This document shows, in pieces, positions 8,648 to 17,131 of a stretch of DNA of 53,099 nucleotides. The notes beneath the pieces were generated by a model. The model searched no databases, had not been told where the DNA came from, and saw only the letters and a program-made list of their open reading frames with translations. Within the stretch, counting starts at the first letter, position 1. Every line of letters starts with the position of its first letter. Where the stretch lies: positions 1 through 53,099 of the forward strand of contig JAGXKG010000008.1 in assembly GCA_018335335.1 (NCBI GenBank), given 5' to 3'. Source of the DNA: Candidatus Thorarchaeota archaeon. Its GTDB lineage: Archaea > Asgardarchaeota > Thorarchaeia > Thorarchaeales > Thorarchaeaceae. A program made the translations under genes and the position numbers.

Positions 8648-9558
8648 CGAGCACAGGTACAAATCACACTTCACTACTTCAGCTTCTTGATGTGAACTCA
8701 CAAGAGAAGAAAATGCAGGTTCTGAGGTCTCTGCTTGAAGCATGTCAGAATGAGGTCAGAGTTGGTTTTTCAGACATTCTGAAACATCTCGGCGGTGATG
8801 ATGCCGGGAAGCCCAACGAATCACTAATCTATCGGTTGCTAAGCTCCTTGGAAGATGAGGGTTTCATTGAGGTGGATAGGAGCGGCTATAGACACAGATA
8901 CTGCTCAGACTTGGATCGGATAGAGAGAGCTTTACAGAGGAAGAAAGAAAGCACTCTGCAAACGCTTTCTGAAGAAAGGGCCAAGCTAAAAAAGAGACTT
9001 GAACGGATCAATAACATCGGAATAGGTCTATTAGTCGACAGAGTCATCAAGGCAATGACTGATTCTAAGTGGGATGGCAAAACTCGTTTTGGCATGGGTC
9101 TCAGGACCATACAGCTCATGGCAGATCGAGAAGTCTACGCCCAAGCAGTCCAAGGGGACATCATACGGATTACAGTTGATGACGTGGATCTTCAAGCTCC
9201 ACAATGGATCAATCGATTCGAAGTCTTTGGAAATTTGGCTTCAAGAGGGGTAGGATTGAGGGTTCTTTTCACTTGGCCATGTAGGCATGTGAAAAAAGCG
9301 TGGAGAGATACGACGGAAGAGTATCTATCTCTCAAAAACAAAGGTCTAGATGTCGATTTTCGTATTAGGACCTCAGACTTGACCTATCAGATGGTAACAA
9401 GGAATGCCGAGGTCCTAGTATTGACAGTAGCGGAAGAACCGTTGGCGTCCATATGTGTACCTAGAAGCGAGAATCCAACACTGCTCGATGATGTTGTAGA
9501 TAGTTTTGATGCAGAATTTTCATCATCTTACAGTTTAGGTGAGAGTGATGTCCGATGA
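8644..9558 (+). CDS. TrmB-like winged-helix regulator, paralogue 2
   Basis: A 304-residue protein starting at GTG 8644 inside the stop of the previous gene, with a strong GGAGG ribosome site upstream. It has the same order of parts as its neighbours: winged helix (ESLIYRLLSSLEDEGFIEVD, about 60-80), coiled coil (about 90-125) and a TrmB-like C-terminal domain (about 150-295) ending in VVDSFDAEF. It is clearly diverged from paralogue 1, so the duplication is old. The 4-base overlap on both sides indicates translational coupling and equal dosage, which fits subunits of one heteromeric regulator. Function beyond DNA binding is inferred. Confidence 0.78.
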   Translation: MTSTGTNHTSLLQLLDVNSQEKKMQVLRSLLEACQNEVRVGFSDILKHLGGDDAGKPNESLIYRLLSSLEDEGFIEVDRSGYRHRYCSDLDRIERALQRKKESTLQTLSEERAKLKKRLERINNIGIGLLVDRVIKAMTDSKWDGKTRFGMGLRTIQLMADREVYAQAVQGDIIRITVDDVDLQAPQWINRFEVFGNLASRGVGLRVLFTWPCRHVKKAWRDTTEEYLSLKNKGLDVDFRIRTSDLTYQMVTRNAEVLVLTVAEEPLASICVPRSENPTLLDDVVDSFDAEFSSSYSLGESDVR

Positions 9559-10526
9559 ACAGTCGAATCCATGTTTCGGAACTTGGACTCTTTGAACTCG
9601 ATGTGGAATCGCGCAAGATGAGCGTTCTCGAAGCTGTTCTAAAGTCAGTAGAGGGAGAATCAGCTACAGCTGGCTTCAAAGAGATATTTGAAATAGTGAA
9701 TGCCAATGAGAAAGACAACCTCTCCAAAAGCTGGATCTACAAGTGTCTCGGAGAGCTAGAACAAGAAAGGTTTGTAGTAGTTGATCGGATAAGTACACCA
9801 AACAAGTACATGGCTACAAAGGAAACCATTGCAAAGGCATTAGAAAGCGCTAAGAAAAAACAAATGGGCAAGCTCCGCAAGAGGATAAACGAGAAAAAGA
9901 AGAATGAAGATATTATTCGTAATGCAAGTATTCATGAACTTGCAAGAGAGCTGGCAGGTAAATACAAGAAAGAATCAAGGGAATACTCCCAGCTAATTGA
10001 GGGCAGTGAAAACGTCAGAAGTTTATTGGTTTCTGAAATACTAGATGCCGCAAATCAAGACAGTGTTATTAGGGTCTCCAACTCTTCGAGCTCTCTAGCG
10101 ACCAATCTTGATGAACGAGGCCCAGTAGAAGTACGAATGCTTGAACGAGCAATAAATGGAGTTGAAATTCGAGTTCTCTTTTCTAGGAGAAACCCAACAA
10201 CAAATGAACCAAAATCGATTTCATCTTTCATGAATGACACACTTCCACTATTGGGCAAGGCGGTATCCTCGGGAAGGTTGAAACTCCGGGTCATAGAGGA
10301 GGATAGGAGTACATATCGTAGTTTAATTAGAAATCAAGAAAAAATGATTCTGTACTTGTCTGATACGTACAAAGCAGATGCCGCCTTCCTCATATCAAAT
10401 CAAGATAATGAAACACTGATTCAGCAAAATATCAAGACATTTGATAAGAGGTGGAAAAAAGCCGCAGATATCACAGATATGATGAAGAGGGTTATTTCAA
10501 GTGCAAGTTCTCAGGCCAACGGTTAG
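9555..10526 (+). CDS. TrmB-like winged-helix regulator, paralogue 3
   Basis: A 323-residue protein beginning at ATG 9555 within an ATGA overlap with paralogue 2. The winged helix (SKSWIYKCLGELEQERFVVVD), a basic coiled coil (about 95-125) and the C-terminal sensor-like domain match the two preceding genes in order, including the closing helix IKTFDKRW. No HKD or other catalytic motif is seen. The stop codon overlaps that of the convergent DHH gene (TTAG at 10523-10526), so there is no room for a terminator between them. Most likely a third subunit or sister regulator in the same complex. Confidence 0.78.
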   Translation: MNSRIHVSELGLFELDVESRKMSVLEAVLKSVEGESATAGFKEIFEIVNANEKDNLSKSWIYKCLGELEQERFVVVDRISTPNKYMATKETIAKALESAKKKQMGKLRKRINEKKKNEDIIRNASIHELARELAGKYKKESREYSQLIEGSENVRSLLVSEILDAANQDSVIRVSNSSSSLATNLDERGPVEVRMLERAINGVEIRVLFSRRNPTTNEPKSISSFMNDTLPLLGKAVSSGRLKLRVIEEDRSTYRSLIRNQEKMILYLSDTYKADAAFLISNQDNETLIQQNIKTFDKRWKKAADITDMMKRVISSASSQANG

Positions 10527-11590
10527 GCCACCCATTCAGGATTCTTTTCGAGCATGGTGAAAATATCGACACAAACAGCATCGAAATCATCAAACATGCC
10601 GTATTCTCCGCCGGCGGCGAAGGGATGACCGCCACCGTCGAAGAGACTAGCAGCTACATCACATAGTACCTTCTCACTTCCCCTTCTGAATCCCAACATT
10701 CCGCCTTTGCTCACGGTAATCAAAAGATCGGCCACATCCAGTTCTTGACCAGCAATATCCAAGTTTTCTTTCTTGGAAGCAAATGTCCCCATATCCGTAG
10801 TTGTTACCCCGTTCGGAATCCTCAAAATGCGTACAAGACGGTCATGAACAGTATCATCACATTGGTGAGTTAGTGCCTTCTTCATTTTCTTCCGCTTCTC
10901 TTTTCGATAATGCTTCACTTTTCTGTTGAGAAGGCGTTTTTTGAAACGCTTCTTATTTTCATTCCACAAACCAGATATGCCACCGTTAGCCAATTCAGAA
11001 AGCAGAGGCATCAGAGCCTTGGTGATATCTTCCTTTTGAGAAAGAGCTTCAAACCTAAGCACAGATAGGGCATCGGTCAGAGCATTTGCTGCATCTATCT
11101 CTCTCAAATTGAAATCCGTATCATGTGCTATCTTCGCAAGTTCAGCCGATATCTCATCTTTGGACATCAGAACTCTATAGGTTATCTCGGCAGCACAGTA
11201 ATCGGGATTCACTTTCAAGACAGGTGCGTTATCCAAGGATAAGACAGCAGCAGCAGATTTCTTTGTCCATTGATGATGATCCAACCACACAACGCGGCAC
11301 CCTTGAGATACAGCACGTTTGAGTGCAGATATGATTGAATTGAGTTGATTCTCGTCCATAGCTAAATCAGTAATAACTATTAGTGTGTTCCGACGTACAG
11401 CTACAGCTGAAAATGTGTCAGAGAATCCGCCATAATCAGTGAGAATAACGTCAAAATCCAAATTTCTCGATTTCGCATACCGCCACACTATAGCTGCTGA
11501 ATTCAATCCATCAACATCTTTGTCGTGGCTTATACTCAACAAAGAGTCAAGCCTGCGTTTCTTCCCAGTTTCTTCCGAATGGTCTGGCAT
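10523..11590 (-). CDS. DHH/DHHA1 family phosphoesterase
   Basis: A phosphoesterase of the DHH superfamily (RecJ/NrnA relatives) acting on short nucleic acids, nanoRNA or cyclic dinucleotide products. Visible motifs are HDKDVDG near the N-terminus (metal-binding DxDG), a Walker-like ITDLA segment, the hallmark DHH in LDHHQW, and a C-terminal DHHA1 block DGGGHPFAAGG that binds substrate. A lysine/arginine-rich helix (KKRFKKRLLNRKVKHYRKEK) in the middle could bind nucleic acid. ATG 11590 is chosen because GGTGA lies eight bases upstream; ATG 11605 is also in frame. It is convergent with the TrmB-like operon and divergent from iorA. Confidence 0.88.
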   Translation of the reverse strand: MPDHSEETGKKRRLDSLLSISHDKDVDGLNSAAIVWRYAKSRNLDFDVILTDYGGFSDTFSAVAVRRNTLIVITDLAMDENQLNSIISALKRAVSQGCRVVWLDHHQWTKKSAAAVLSLDNAPVLKVNPDYCAAEITYRVLMSKDEISAELAKIAHDTDFNLREIDAANALTDALSVLRFEALSQKEDITKALMPLLSELANGGISGLWNENKKRFKKRLLNRKVKHYRKEKRKKMKKALTHQCDDTVHDRLVRILRIPNGVTTTDMGTFASKKENLDIAGQELDVADLLITVSKGGMLGFRRGSEKVLCDVAASLFDGGGHPFAAGGEYGMFDDFDAVCVDIFTMLEKNPEWVA

Positions 11591-11728
11591 AAACAGAATC
11601 ACCATGAAAGGAGCTTCGGCTTCTAACTCGATGAATTCACCATATCATCCTGATATTGTTTGTGCTTTTCACTCATTTCGAAACCGTTTTCTGGTCAACC
11701 AAGCCATAATACAATTGGATGACCACCA

Positions 11729-13591
11729 ATGATAGAAGGCGACCAGGTCCTGATGAGCGGAAATGAAGCAATCGCCAGAGGAGCGATTGAAGCGGGTATT
11801 AGATTCTGTGCCTCTTATCCAGGAACGCCGTCGACTGAAATCACCGAGTACATTATGAAAACAAGCGATAGACGAGATATTCATGCAGAATGGTCAACAA
11901 ATGAGAAGGTGGCTCTCGAAGCCAGTACTGCGGCAAGCTGGGCAGGACTACCAGCTCTTTGTCCGATGAAGTCATTGGGATTAAATGTTGCTGCTGATTT
12001 TTTGCTAAATGTCAACTTATCCGGCACTGGAGATGGCGGCTTAGTAATCGTGGTCTGTGATGATCCTAGAGGTCACAGTTCGAGCAATGAACAGGATTCG
12101 CGATTTTACTCGAAAGCTGCACATCTTCCTTTACTCGAACCAAGCTCATGTCAACAGGCCAAAGATATCATGCCTTATGCATTTGAAATTTCCAAGAGAT
12201 ACGAAATACCCGTGATAGTCAGAAGTACAACCAGGTTAAGCCATACTAGAGCAATAGTGGAATTGGGGGAAGTGCCCGACATCGAGATTGAATCAGCTCA
12301 TGACATCCCATCTAATCTCTACAATGTACCGAGACCAGATTTCAAACACAAACAGCTGCTTGCGAAGCTTGATGACATAAAGGAGGACTTCGAGAAGTCT
12401 AGGTTCAACAAATTGGATAGTTCTGACAAAAGGGTGAGGATTCTTGCGTCCGGAATAACCAATCGGTATTCAGAAGAGGCAATGAGGAAACTAGATTTGG
12501 AGGATATAGAAATACTGTCCATAACAACAACCTTTCCACTTCCAGGAAAGTCAGTGCTAAAGGCCCTAGATTCTGCCACGCATGTACTATTTGCTGAAGA
12601 AGGACAACCATTTACTGAAGAGAATGTTGCAGTTCTATTCGCAAAGAGAAAGAACCGAACTGTCCCCGAACTCCATGGAAAGATTGATGGGGTCATTGAA
12701 CGCTATGGTGAGCTCAATGTAGACAAAGTTGCTCACGCACTATCTAGAATCACGGGTTGTGAATTTCGACCTGTTCCACCCGAGTTTGAAGAAAGAGCTC
12801 AAAAATCTCGAGAATTGCTGCTGGATAGACCACCAACATTTTGCCCAGGATGTGGTCATCGAGCTGTGTATTGGGCAATTAAGAAAGCAAAACAAAGATT
12901 CGATAAGCCAGTTGTGGTTACTGGTGACATAGGCTGTTATTCAATGGGAATCTTCTATGATTCCTCATTAGATACCATGCAAGCTATGGGATCTAGTATT
13001 GGTACGGCATCTGGATTGGGGCAGCTTAGCAGATTCGGATTTGACCAGAAGGTCATTGCAGTAGCAGGAGACTCCACATTCTTCCATGCATGCTTACCAG
13101 GCCTTGTCAATGCTAGGAACAAGAATGCAGACTTAACATTCATTGTCATTGATAATAACACGACCGCCATGACTGGATTTCAACCGAGTCCCAGCTCACA
13201 TATTCAGCGGGGCGAAACATTCTCTGTGGATATAGAAAACATAGCGAGGGCCGCTCTTCCAGATTACATCGATATTGGCATTGCTTCCGATATACCAGCT
13301 ACAACCGACCTTATTCATGAAAACCTCACTAGAGACGGGTTGAAAATCATAATTGTGAAGGCAGTTTGCAGACTCGCAGAAAGAGAAGATAGTAAAGCCG
13401 AAAGGCCGAAGGTCTACATTGATGCAGATAGCTGTATTGGAGAGAATTGCAAGCTTTGTATGACTCAATTCGGCTGCCTAGCTATTGAGTGGAATGAAGA
13501 AGAGGATCATTCGGAAATTGAGAATCATCTATGCGTTCGATGTGGTGATTGTATCGTAGTGTGCCCTCATGATGCAATACGGAGGGGATGA
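11729..13591 (+). CDS. iorA: Indolepyruvate ferredoxin oxidoreductase, alpha subunit
   Basis: The catalytic subunit of IOR, which oxidatively decarboxylates aryl pyruvates from aromatic amino acids to acyl-CoA while reducing ferredoxin. The 620-residue length is normal. The N-terminal half is the pyrimidine-binding transketolase-like domain (MSGNEAIARGAIEAG, CASYPGTPSTE); the C-terminal half holds CPGCGH, the TPP-binding GDIGCYSMG and GDSTFFHA with IDNNTTAMTG, then an 8-Cys ferredoxin domain (CIGENCKLC and CVRCGDCIVVCP). It is followed after six bases by iorB, a two-gene operon. The pathway is amino-acid fermentation. Confidence 0.96.
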   Translation: MIEGDQVLMSGNEAIARGAIEAGIRFCASYPGTPSTEITEYIMKTSDRRDIHAEWSTNEKVALEASTAASWAGLPALCPMKSLGLNVAADFLLNVNLSGTGDGGLVIVVCDDPRGHSSSNEQDSRFYSKAAHLPLLEPSSCQQAKDIMPYAFEISKRYEIPVIVRSTTRLSHTRAIVELGEVPDIEIESAHDIPSNLYNVPRPDFKHKQLLAKLDDIKEDFEKSRFNKLDSSDKRVRILASGITNRYSEEAMRKLDLEDIEILSITTTFPLPGKSVLKALDSATHVLFAEEGQPFTEENVAVLFAKRKNRTVPELHGKIDGVIERYGELNVDKVAHALSRITGCEFRPVPPEFEERAQKSRELLLDRPPTFCPGCGHRAVYWAIKKAKQRFDKPVVVTGDIGCYSMGIFYDSSLDTMQAMGSSIGTASGLGQLSRFGFDQKVIAVAGDSTFFHACLPGLVNARNKNADLTFIVIDNNTTAMTGFQPSPSSHIQRGETFSVDIENIARAALPDYIDIGIASDIPATTDLIHENLTRDGLKIIIVKAVCRLAEREDSKAERPKVYIDADSCIGENCKLCMTQFGCLAIEWNEEEDHSEIENHLCVRCGDCIVVCPHDAIRRG

Positions 13592-13597
13592 TTAGAG

Positions 13598-14203
13598 ATG
13601 AAACAGCATCAAAACATTCTGATAGCAGGTGTCGGCGGGCAAGGTAATCTTGTATGTGGTAAAACGCTTGCCCAAGCAGCAGTAGAAGAGGGTTACAAAC
13701 CTGTAGTAGGCCAGATATTCGGTGCTTCAAGAAGAGGGGGAACTGTTCAAACCCATGTGCGAATAAGCAATAGCAATTTGGGCCCTCTCATTCCTCGTGG
13801 TGATGTACATATCATACTTGGCCTTGAGCCTATGGAAACCCTCAGAGCAGCAATAGAGTACGCTGGCCCTGAGACTATTGCACTTATGAGTGAAACTCCA
13901 GTGCAAACAGTAGATTCATTGGCAGGAAGAAAGCTATACCCCCGGCTTGACGAACTTCGGGGGTCGCTATCAGCACTCGCAAGAAGAGTCTATTCGGTAG
14001 ATCCCACAGAGACACTTGAGGATCTAGGAACCTACCGAGTGCAGAATTCGTATATGTTAGGAGCACTATGTGGCATTCAGACTGCTAGACTCAGCAAAGA
14101 GAGTATCAAGACAGGGCTCATTGAGATAGTTGGTAGAAGTCAACCCAATACAGAGGCATTCGAAGAGGGGTTGAAAGCTGGGAGATGTGCAGTTAGCGAA
14201 TAG
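13598..14203 (+). CDS. iorB: Indolepyruvate ferredoxin oxidoreductase, beta subunit
   Basis: The 201-residue gamma-type domain subunit of IOR, which pairs with IorA. The N-terminal block ILIAGVGGQGNLVCGKTLAQ is the family signature, followed by GQIFGASRRGGTVQTHVRIS and LGLEPMETLRA. It is transcribed with iorA (six-base gap), and length and order are as in other archaea. No odd features. Confidence 0.95.
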   Translation: MKQHQNILIAGVGGQGNLVCGKTLAQAAVEEGYKPVVGQIFGASRRGGTVQTHVRISNSNLGPLIPRGDVHIILGLEPMETLRAAIEYAGPETIALMSETPVQTVDSLAGRKLYPRLDELRGSLSALARRVYSVDPTETLEDLGTYRVQNSYMLGALCGIQTARLSKESIKTGLIEIVGRSQPNTEAFEEGLKAGRCAVSE

Positions 14204-14241
14204 GCGTTTAATCTATCTCAAATCTCGGGAAACTGAATTCC

Positions 14242-14249
14242 AAAAAAAA
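14242..14249 (-). terminator. Oligo-T terminator after the DUF1059-like gene
   Basis: Eight A in a row on the plus strand give a run of eight T on the minus strand, about 55 bases after the stop of the 14303-14479 gene. Oligo-T alone can end archaeal transcription. It lies in the convergent gap with iorB. Confidence 0.5.
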
Positions 14250-14302
14250 TGAGGGGTGGTCTATTAGAAATCTCTAGCTCCGGAGCGTGGATGAATCCCA
14301 GC

Positions 14303-14479
14303 TTAGTACTCCTTAATCATGGGCTTGCGTTTGTCAATCTCTTCTTGTGGCATGGGATCAAGACCATGGGCATCAGCACCATGCTTTTTGATTTTCTCCA
14401 CTACCGCATCTTTCGTTTCGCCGGTAACAGATGCATCACACATCTGACAATCAAATCTATATGGCATTTTATTCACCAT
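14303..14479 (-). CDS. Small DUF1059-like protein, 58 aa
   Basis: A short minus-strand frame of 58 residues from ATG 14479 (a second ATG lies four codons later). The core PYRFDCQMCDASVTG, the helix with EKIKKHGADAHGL and the acidic end resemble the DUF1059 small-protein family, thought to bind a metal through Cys and His. Here the pattern is C-x2-C near residues 11-14 and H33/H38. A TATA box at 14499-14509 lies 20-30 bases upstream, giving an almost leaderless mRNA, and an oligo-T terminator follows. Function unknown. Confidence 0.78.
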   Translation of the reverse strand: MVNKMPYRFDCQMCDASVTGETKDAVVEKIKKHGADAHGLDPMPQEEIDKRKPMIKEY

Positions 14480-14498
14480 TGTTAATATTACAAAATCA

Positions 14499-14509
14499 CC
14501 TTAAATAAC
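14499..14509 (-). promoter_or_regulatory. TATA box of the DUF1059-like gene
   Basis: On the minus strand GTTATTTAAGG lies 20-30 bases before ATG 14479. The transcript would start at or just before the start codon. Confidence 0.55.
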
Positions 14510-14643
14510 GTAGGGTACCTCATTGTACTAAATCCTAGAAAATTAGTAGATTACGTATATATTGCCACGTATATGAGAGATTATGGGGAATACAGAATAG
14601 CAAATGCATATTTCCCGAATATCGAGGGCATAACAGGAGTGCT

Positions 14644-16944
14644 CTAGAACTGATTGTCTTCTTTCTTCTGTTTAGCCATTTCTTGTGCGTCCTCATACAT
14701 GAGATTCGCTAGAATGGTAAACATATCTGCGACTCCTTCTCCAGTCTTAGCGCTGGTTTCCATGTAGAAAAATCCTTGGTCTTCAGCCCATTTTTTCGCT
14801 TCGTATGGATCGACTGCTCTATCAGGAAGATCTATCTTGTTTCCAACAATAAGTGTGGGAACTTTGCGGCCAATGGACTCATATGCTTCTTCAACCCAGT
14901 TTGGAAGCTCCGCGAAAGATCTTCTCCTAGTAACGTCGTAGACCAGAATAACACCAGCCGCTCCGCTGTAGTACATCTTCCGTACAGCTTGGAATCTGGC
15001 CTGACCTGCTACATCCCACACCTGTAATTTGAGCCCAACCGCATGATCTTTCTCTTCTGGATAGATATGAGTTAGCTTGACAGCGAATTGGCTGCCAATC
15101 GTGGTCTTGTAGTCTTTCTCAAAACTACCTGTCGTGTACCGATTAACAAGTGCCGTCTTACCAACAGCACCCGGACCGACAATCATGCTCTTCATGAGAT
15201 ACTCGTAGGCATCTTCGGACTTGCCAGGGGGAAGAGGTTTGGGTTCTCTATTTCGTATCTCAGTTACTAACTCGCTCTCTACTTGCTCAGGTTCCTCAGG
15301 AGCTGGTGGTTCTTCTGGTTCCGTCACTGTTTCTGTCATTGCTTTCAAATCGTCGCCAGTGGGTCCCACAGGTTCAGTCTCACCGAAGATATCATCCAGC
15401 ATTTTGGAAGCTGCTTCAAGCTGTTGTTTTTCGCCTTCAGTATACTCTTGCTCTGTTTCAATTTCTGGCTCCGTTGTCACACTGCCAAAACCTGTACCCT
15501 CAGCACTTACAGAAGATGTTTCTACAGCTTCTTCTTGAGGTTCAGAAGGGGAATCAAGGGTTACTTCAGGAGCGGATGCGAGAGAAGCTTTCGCTTTGCC
15601 TTCTTCTACTGAAATTGCTGTCTCGGGAGTCGTTACCTGCTTGACATTCCCGGAGTCATCCGTCCACATCAACACAATCGGGCGTACAACAACTGTACCT
15701 TCTTCAAGTGGGCTCAAATGAACTCGAATAGATTTGCATTCTTCAGGACCAAGATCAAATGCCAACTCTTTGGGCTCAACTTCCATGTGGTCTTTCGGAA
15801 ACCAGTAGATCTTCCCTTTGATTCCTGAAATTGATTTTTCGGTGGCATTGGTGACTGTAACCTCTCCTTTCAGCTCTTCACCAGCAGCAGCTTCACGACT
15901 AACCTCGAAACGAGGAATTATTTCATAGAGACCTTCGAGCACTTTGAGCGGGCCGTCTGAAACTCCCACTAGAATCTCTTTGCGATCATCTCCGCCTGCA
16001 TCTCCTACGCTTATGGACAGAATTTTTCGTCCCATATCAGTTACGGCTAGTTGCTTTAGCTCAGCCATGTACAGGCTGTAGAAAACAATCTCTTGGTTGG
16101 AGTTGGCTATGATTATTTCAGACATATGATCAGCGTTTATCTCAGCCATCCGAATCGATAATGCGTCGACATCCTCAAGTTTGGAGAATAAATCAAGCTC
16201 ACTCTCTTCGTTACGATATATCCTGATGGAGCCATCGTGAGTCACGACCCCGAGTTCCATCTTTCGGTCTCCAAGAATATCGCCTGCTGCCAATGAGATA
16301 ACAGGACTTGGGAGATCAAGCACTGCAATCTCATCAGCTGAATTTCCTCTAATCTTGAAAACACGCAATGTTTTGTCTCGATTACCAATGACTATCTCGT
16401 CTATCTCATCGCCAATCACATCGCATGTACCGATACAAAGAGGCATGTCTTCGAGTGTGTAGCAAACGAGTTCTTCTAATTGATTATCAGTAGCCATCTT
16501 GAAGACTCTAAGAGTAGAATCACTTCCACCAGCTATGATTTCGTTCTTGCCATCTCCGGTAACATCAGTAACTTCTACGGTAGTTACAAAGCGACCAATA
16601 GAGTATTCTGCAACAAGCTCAATTTGTCCACTGGGAGCGTATCGATAAACTTGAAGGGTTCCCGTTTCACCGGGTAAATCACTTCCGCTCACACTTCGGC
16701 CAACAACAATCTCCATTTGCCCGTCATTATTTGCATCTTCGACACTTATTGAGAGGATGCTCCCTTGAACAGATGTCTGTGCTAGAAAGTCTAGGTGATC
16801 CTCGTTGGCTTTGTATAACCGGAGTATCCCATCCCGTCCACCAGTGCAAATCTCCGGCCTCGTTGAGCCCGTCAAATCACCTGTGGCCGAGGCACTAGTG
16901 CTAGTATCGTCTTCCACTTCAAAGAGTATCTTAGGCGAATCCAA
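14644..16944 (-). CDS. Seven-bladed beta-propeller fused to a Ras/Rab-like small GTPase
   Basis: A 766-residue multidomain protein. Residues 1-340 hold seven repeats of about 47 residues with the pattern D-x-x-G-D-x-x-x-E-I-x-x-G (starting near 23, 70, 127, 175, 222, 268 and 315), an FG-GAP/VCBS-like seven-bladed propeller. Residues 343-445 look like an Ig-like beta domain. Residues 446-580 are an acidic, Pro/Glu-rich linker. Residues 584-752 are a complete small GTPase: GPGAVGKT (590-597), Thr-rich switch I, WDVAGQ (643-648), NKID (702-705) and ETSAK (729-733). No C-terminal prenylation cysteine is present. All nucleotide motifs are intact. The start is TTG 16944 with GAGGATG upstream. A scaffold role in membrane or cytoskeletal traffic is inference. 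Confidence 0.93.
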   Translation of the reverse strand: MDSPKILFEVEDDTSTSASATGDLTGSTRPEICTGGRDGILRLYKANEDHLDFLAQTSVQGSILSISVEDANNDGQMEIVVGRSVSGSDLPGETGTLQVYRYAPSGQIELVAEYSIGRFVTTVEVTDVTGDGKNEIIAGGSDSTLRVFKMATDNQLEELVCYTLEDMPLCIGTCDVIGDEIDEIVIGNRDKTLRVFKIRGNSADEIAVLDLPSPVISLAAGDILGDRKMELGVVTHDGSIRIYRNEESELDLFSKLEDVDALSIRMAEINADHMSEIIIANSNQEIVFYSLYMAELKQLAVTDMGRKILSISVGDAGGDDRKEILVGVSDGPLKVLEGLYEIIPRFEVSREAAAGEELKGEVTVTNATEKSISGIKGKIYWFPKDHMEVEPKELAFDLGPEECKSIRVHLSPLEEGTVVVRPIVLMWTDDSGNVKQVTTPETAISVEEGKAKASLASAPEVTLDSPSEPQEEAVETSSVSAEGTGFGSVTTEPEIETEQEYTEGEKQQLEAASKMLDDIFGETEPVGPTGDDLKAMTETVTEPEEPPAPEEPEQVESELVTEIRNREPKPLPPGKSEDAYEYLMKSMIVGPGAVGKTALVNRYTTGSFEKDYKTTIGSQFAVKLTHIYPEEKDHAVGLKLQVWDVAGQARFQAVRKMYYSGAAGVILVYDVTRRRSFAELPNWVEEAYESIGRKVPTLIVGNKIDLPDRAVDPYEAKKWAEDQGFFYMETSAKTGEGVADMFTILANLMYEDAQEMAKQKKEDNQF

Positions 16945-17100
16945 GCTATGTCATCCTCATGTATTGTAAATATGCAAATGCCCGTAGTGATTCAAATGTT
17001 CGATGCAGGGTGATATTAACCGTGCTGTTCAGGTTTTTGAAGGTGAAGATACCTTTTAGACCTTTTGCGGTAATACTGTTTGAATAGAGCTGAGAAGGTA

Positions 17101-17127
17101 TATTATTTAAACATCTTCGAAGGGGAG
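17101..17127 (+). promoter_or_regulatory. Promoter and ribosome site of the ABC ATPase gene
   Basis: TATTATTTAA (17101-17110) is a TATA box about 25-30 bases before GTG 17132, and AGGGGAG (17121-17127) is a ribosome site close to that start. The short distance makes it unclear whether the transcript carries the whole ribosome site. Confidence 0.5.
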
Positions 17128-17131
17128 AATA

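Noticed and set aside
14490-14647. Plus-strand open stretch with an ATG-led 24-residue frame ending at 14647 upstream of the GTPase fusion gene stop
   Set aside because: The protein-like look is not backed by a ribosome site or promoter, the ATG leaves only 24 residues, and it overlaps the stop of the opposite gene.
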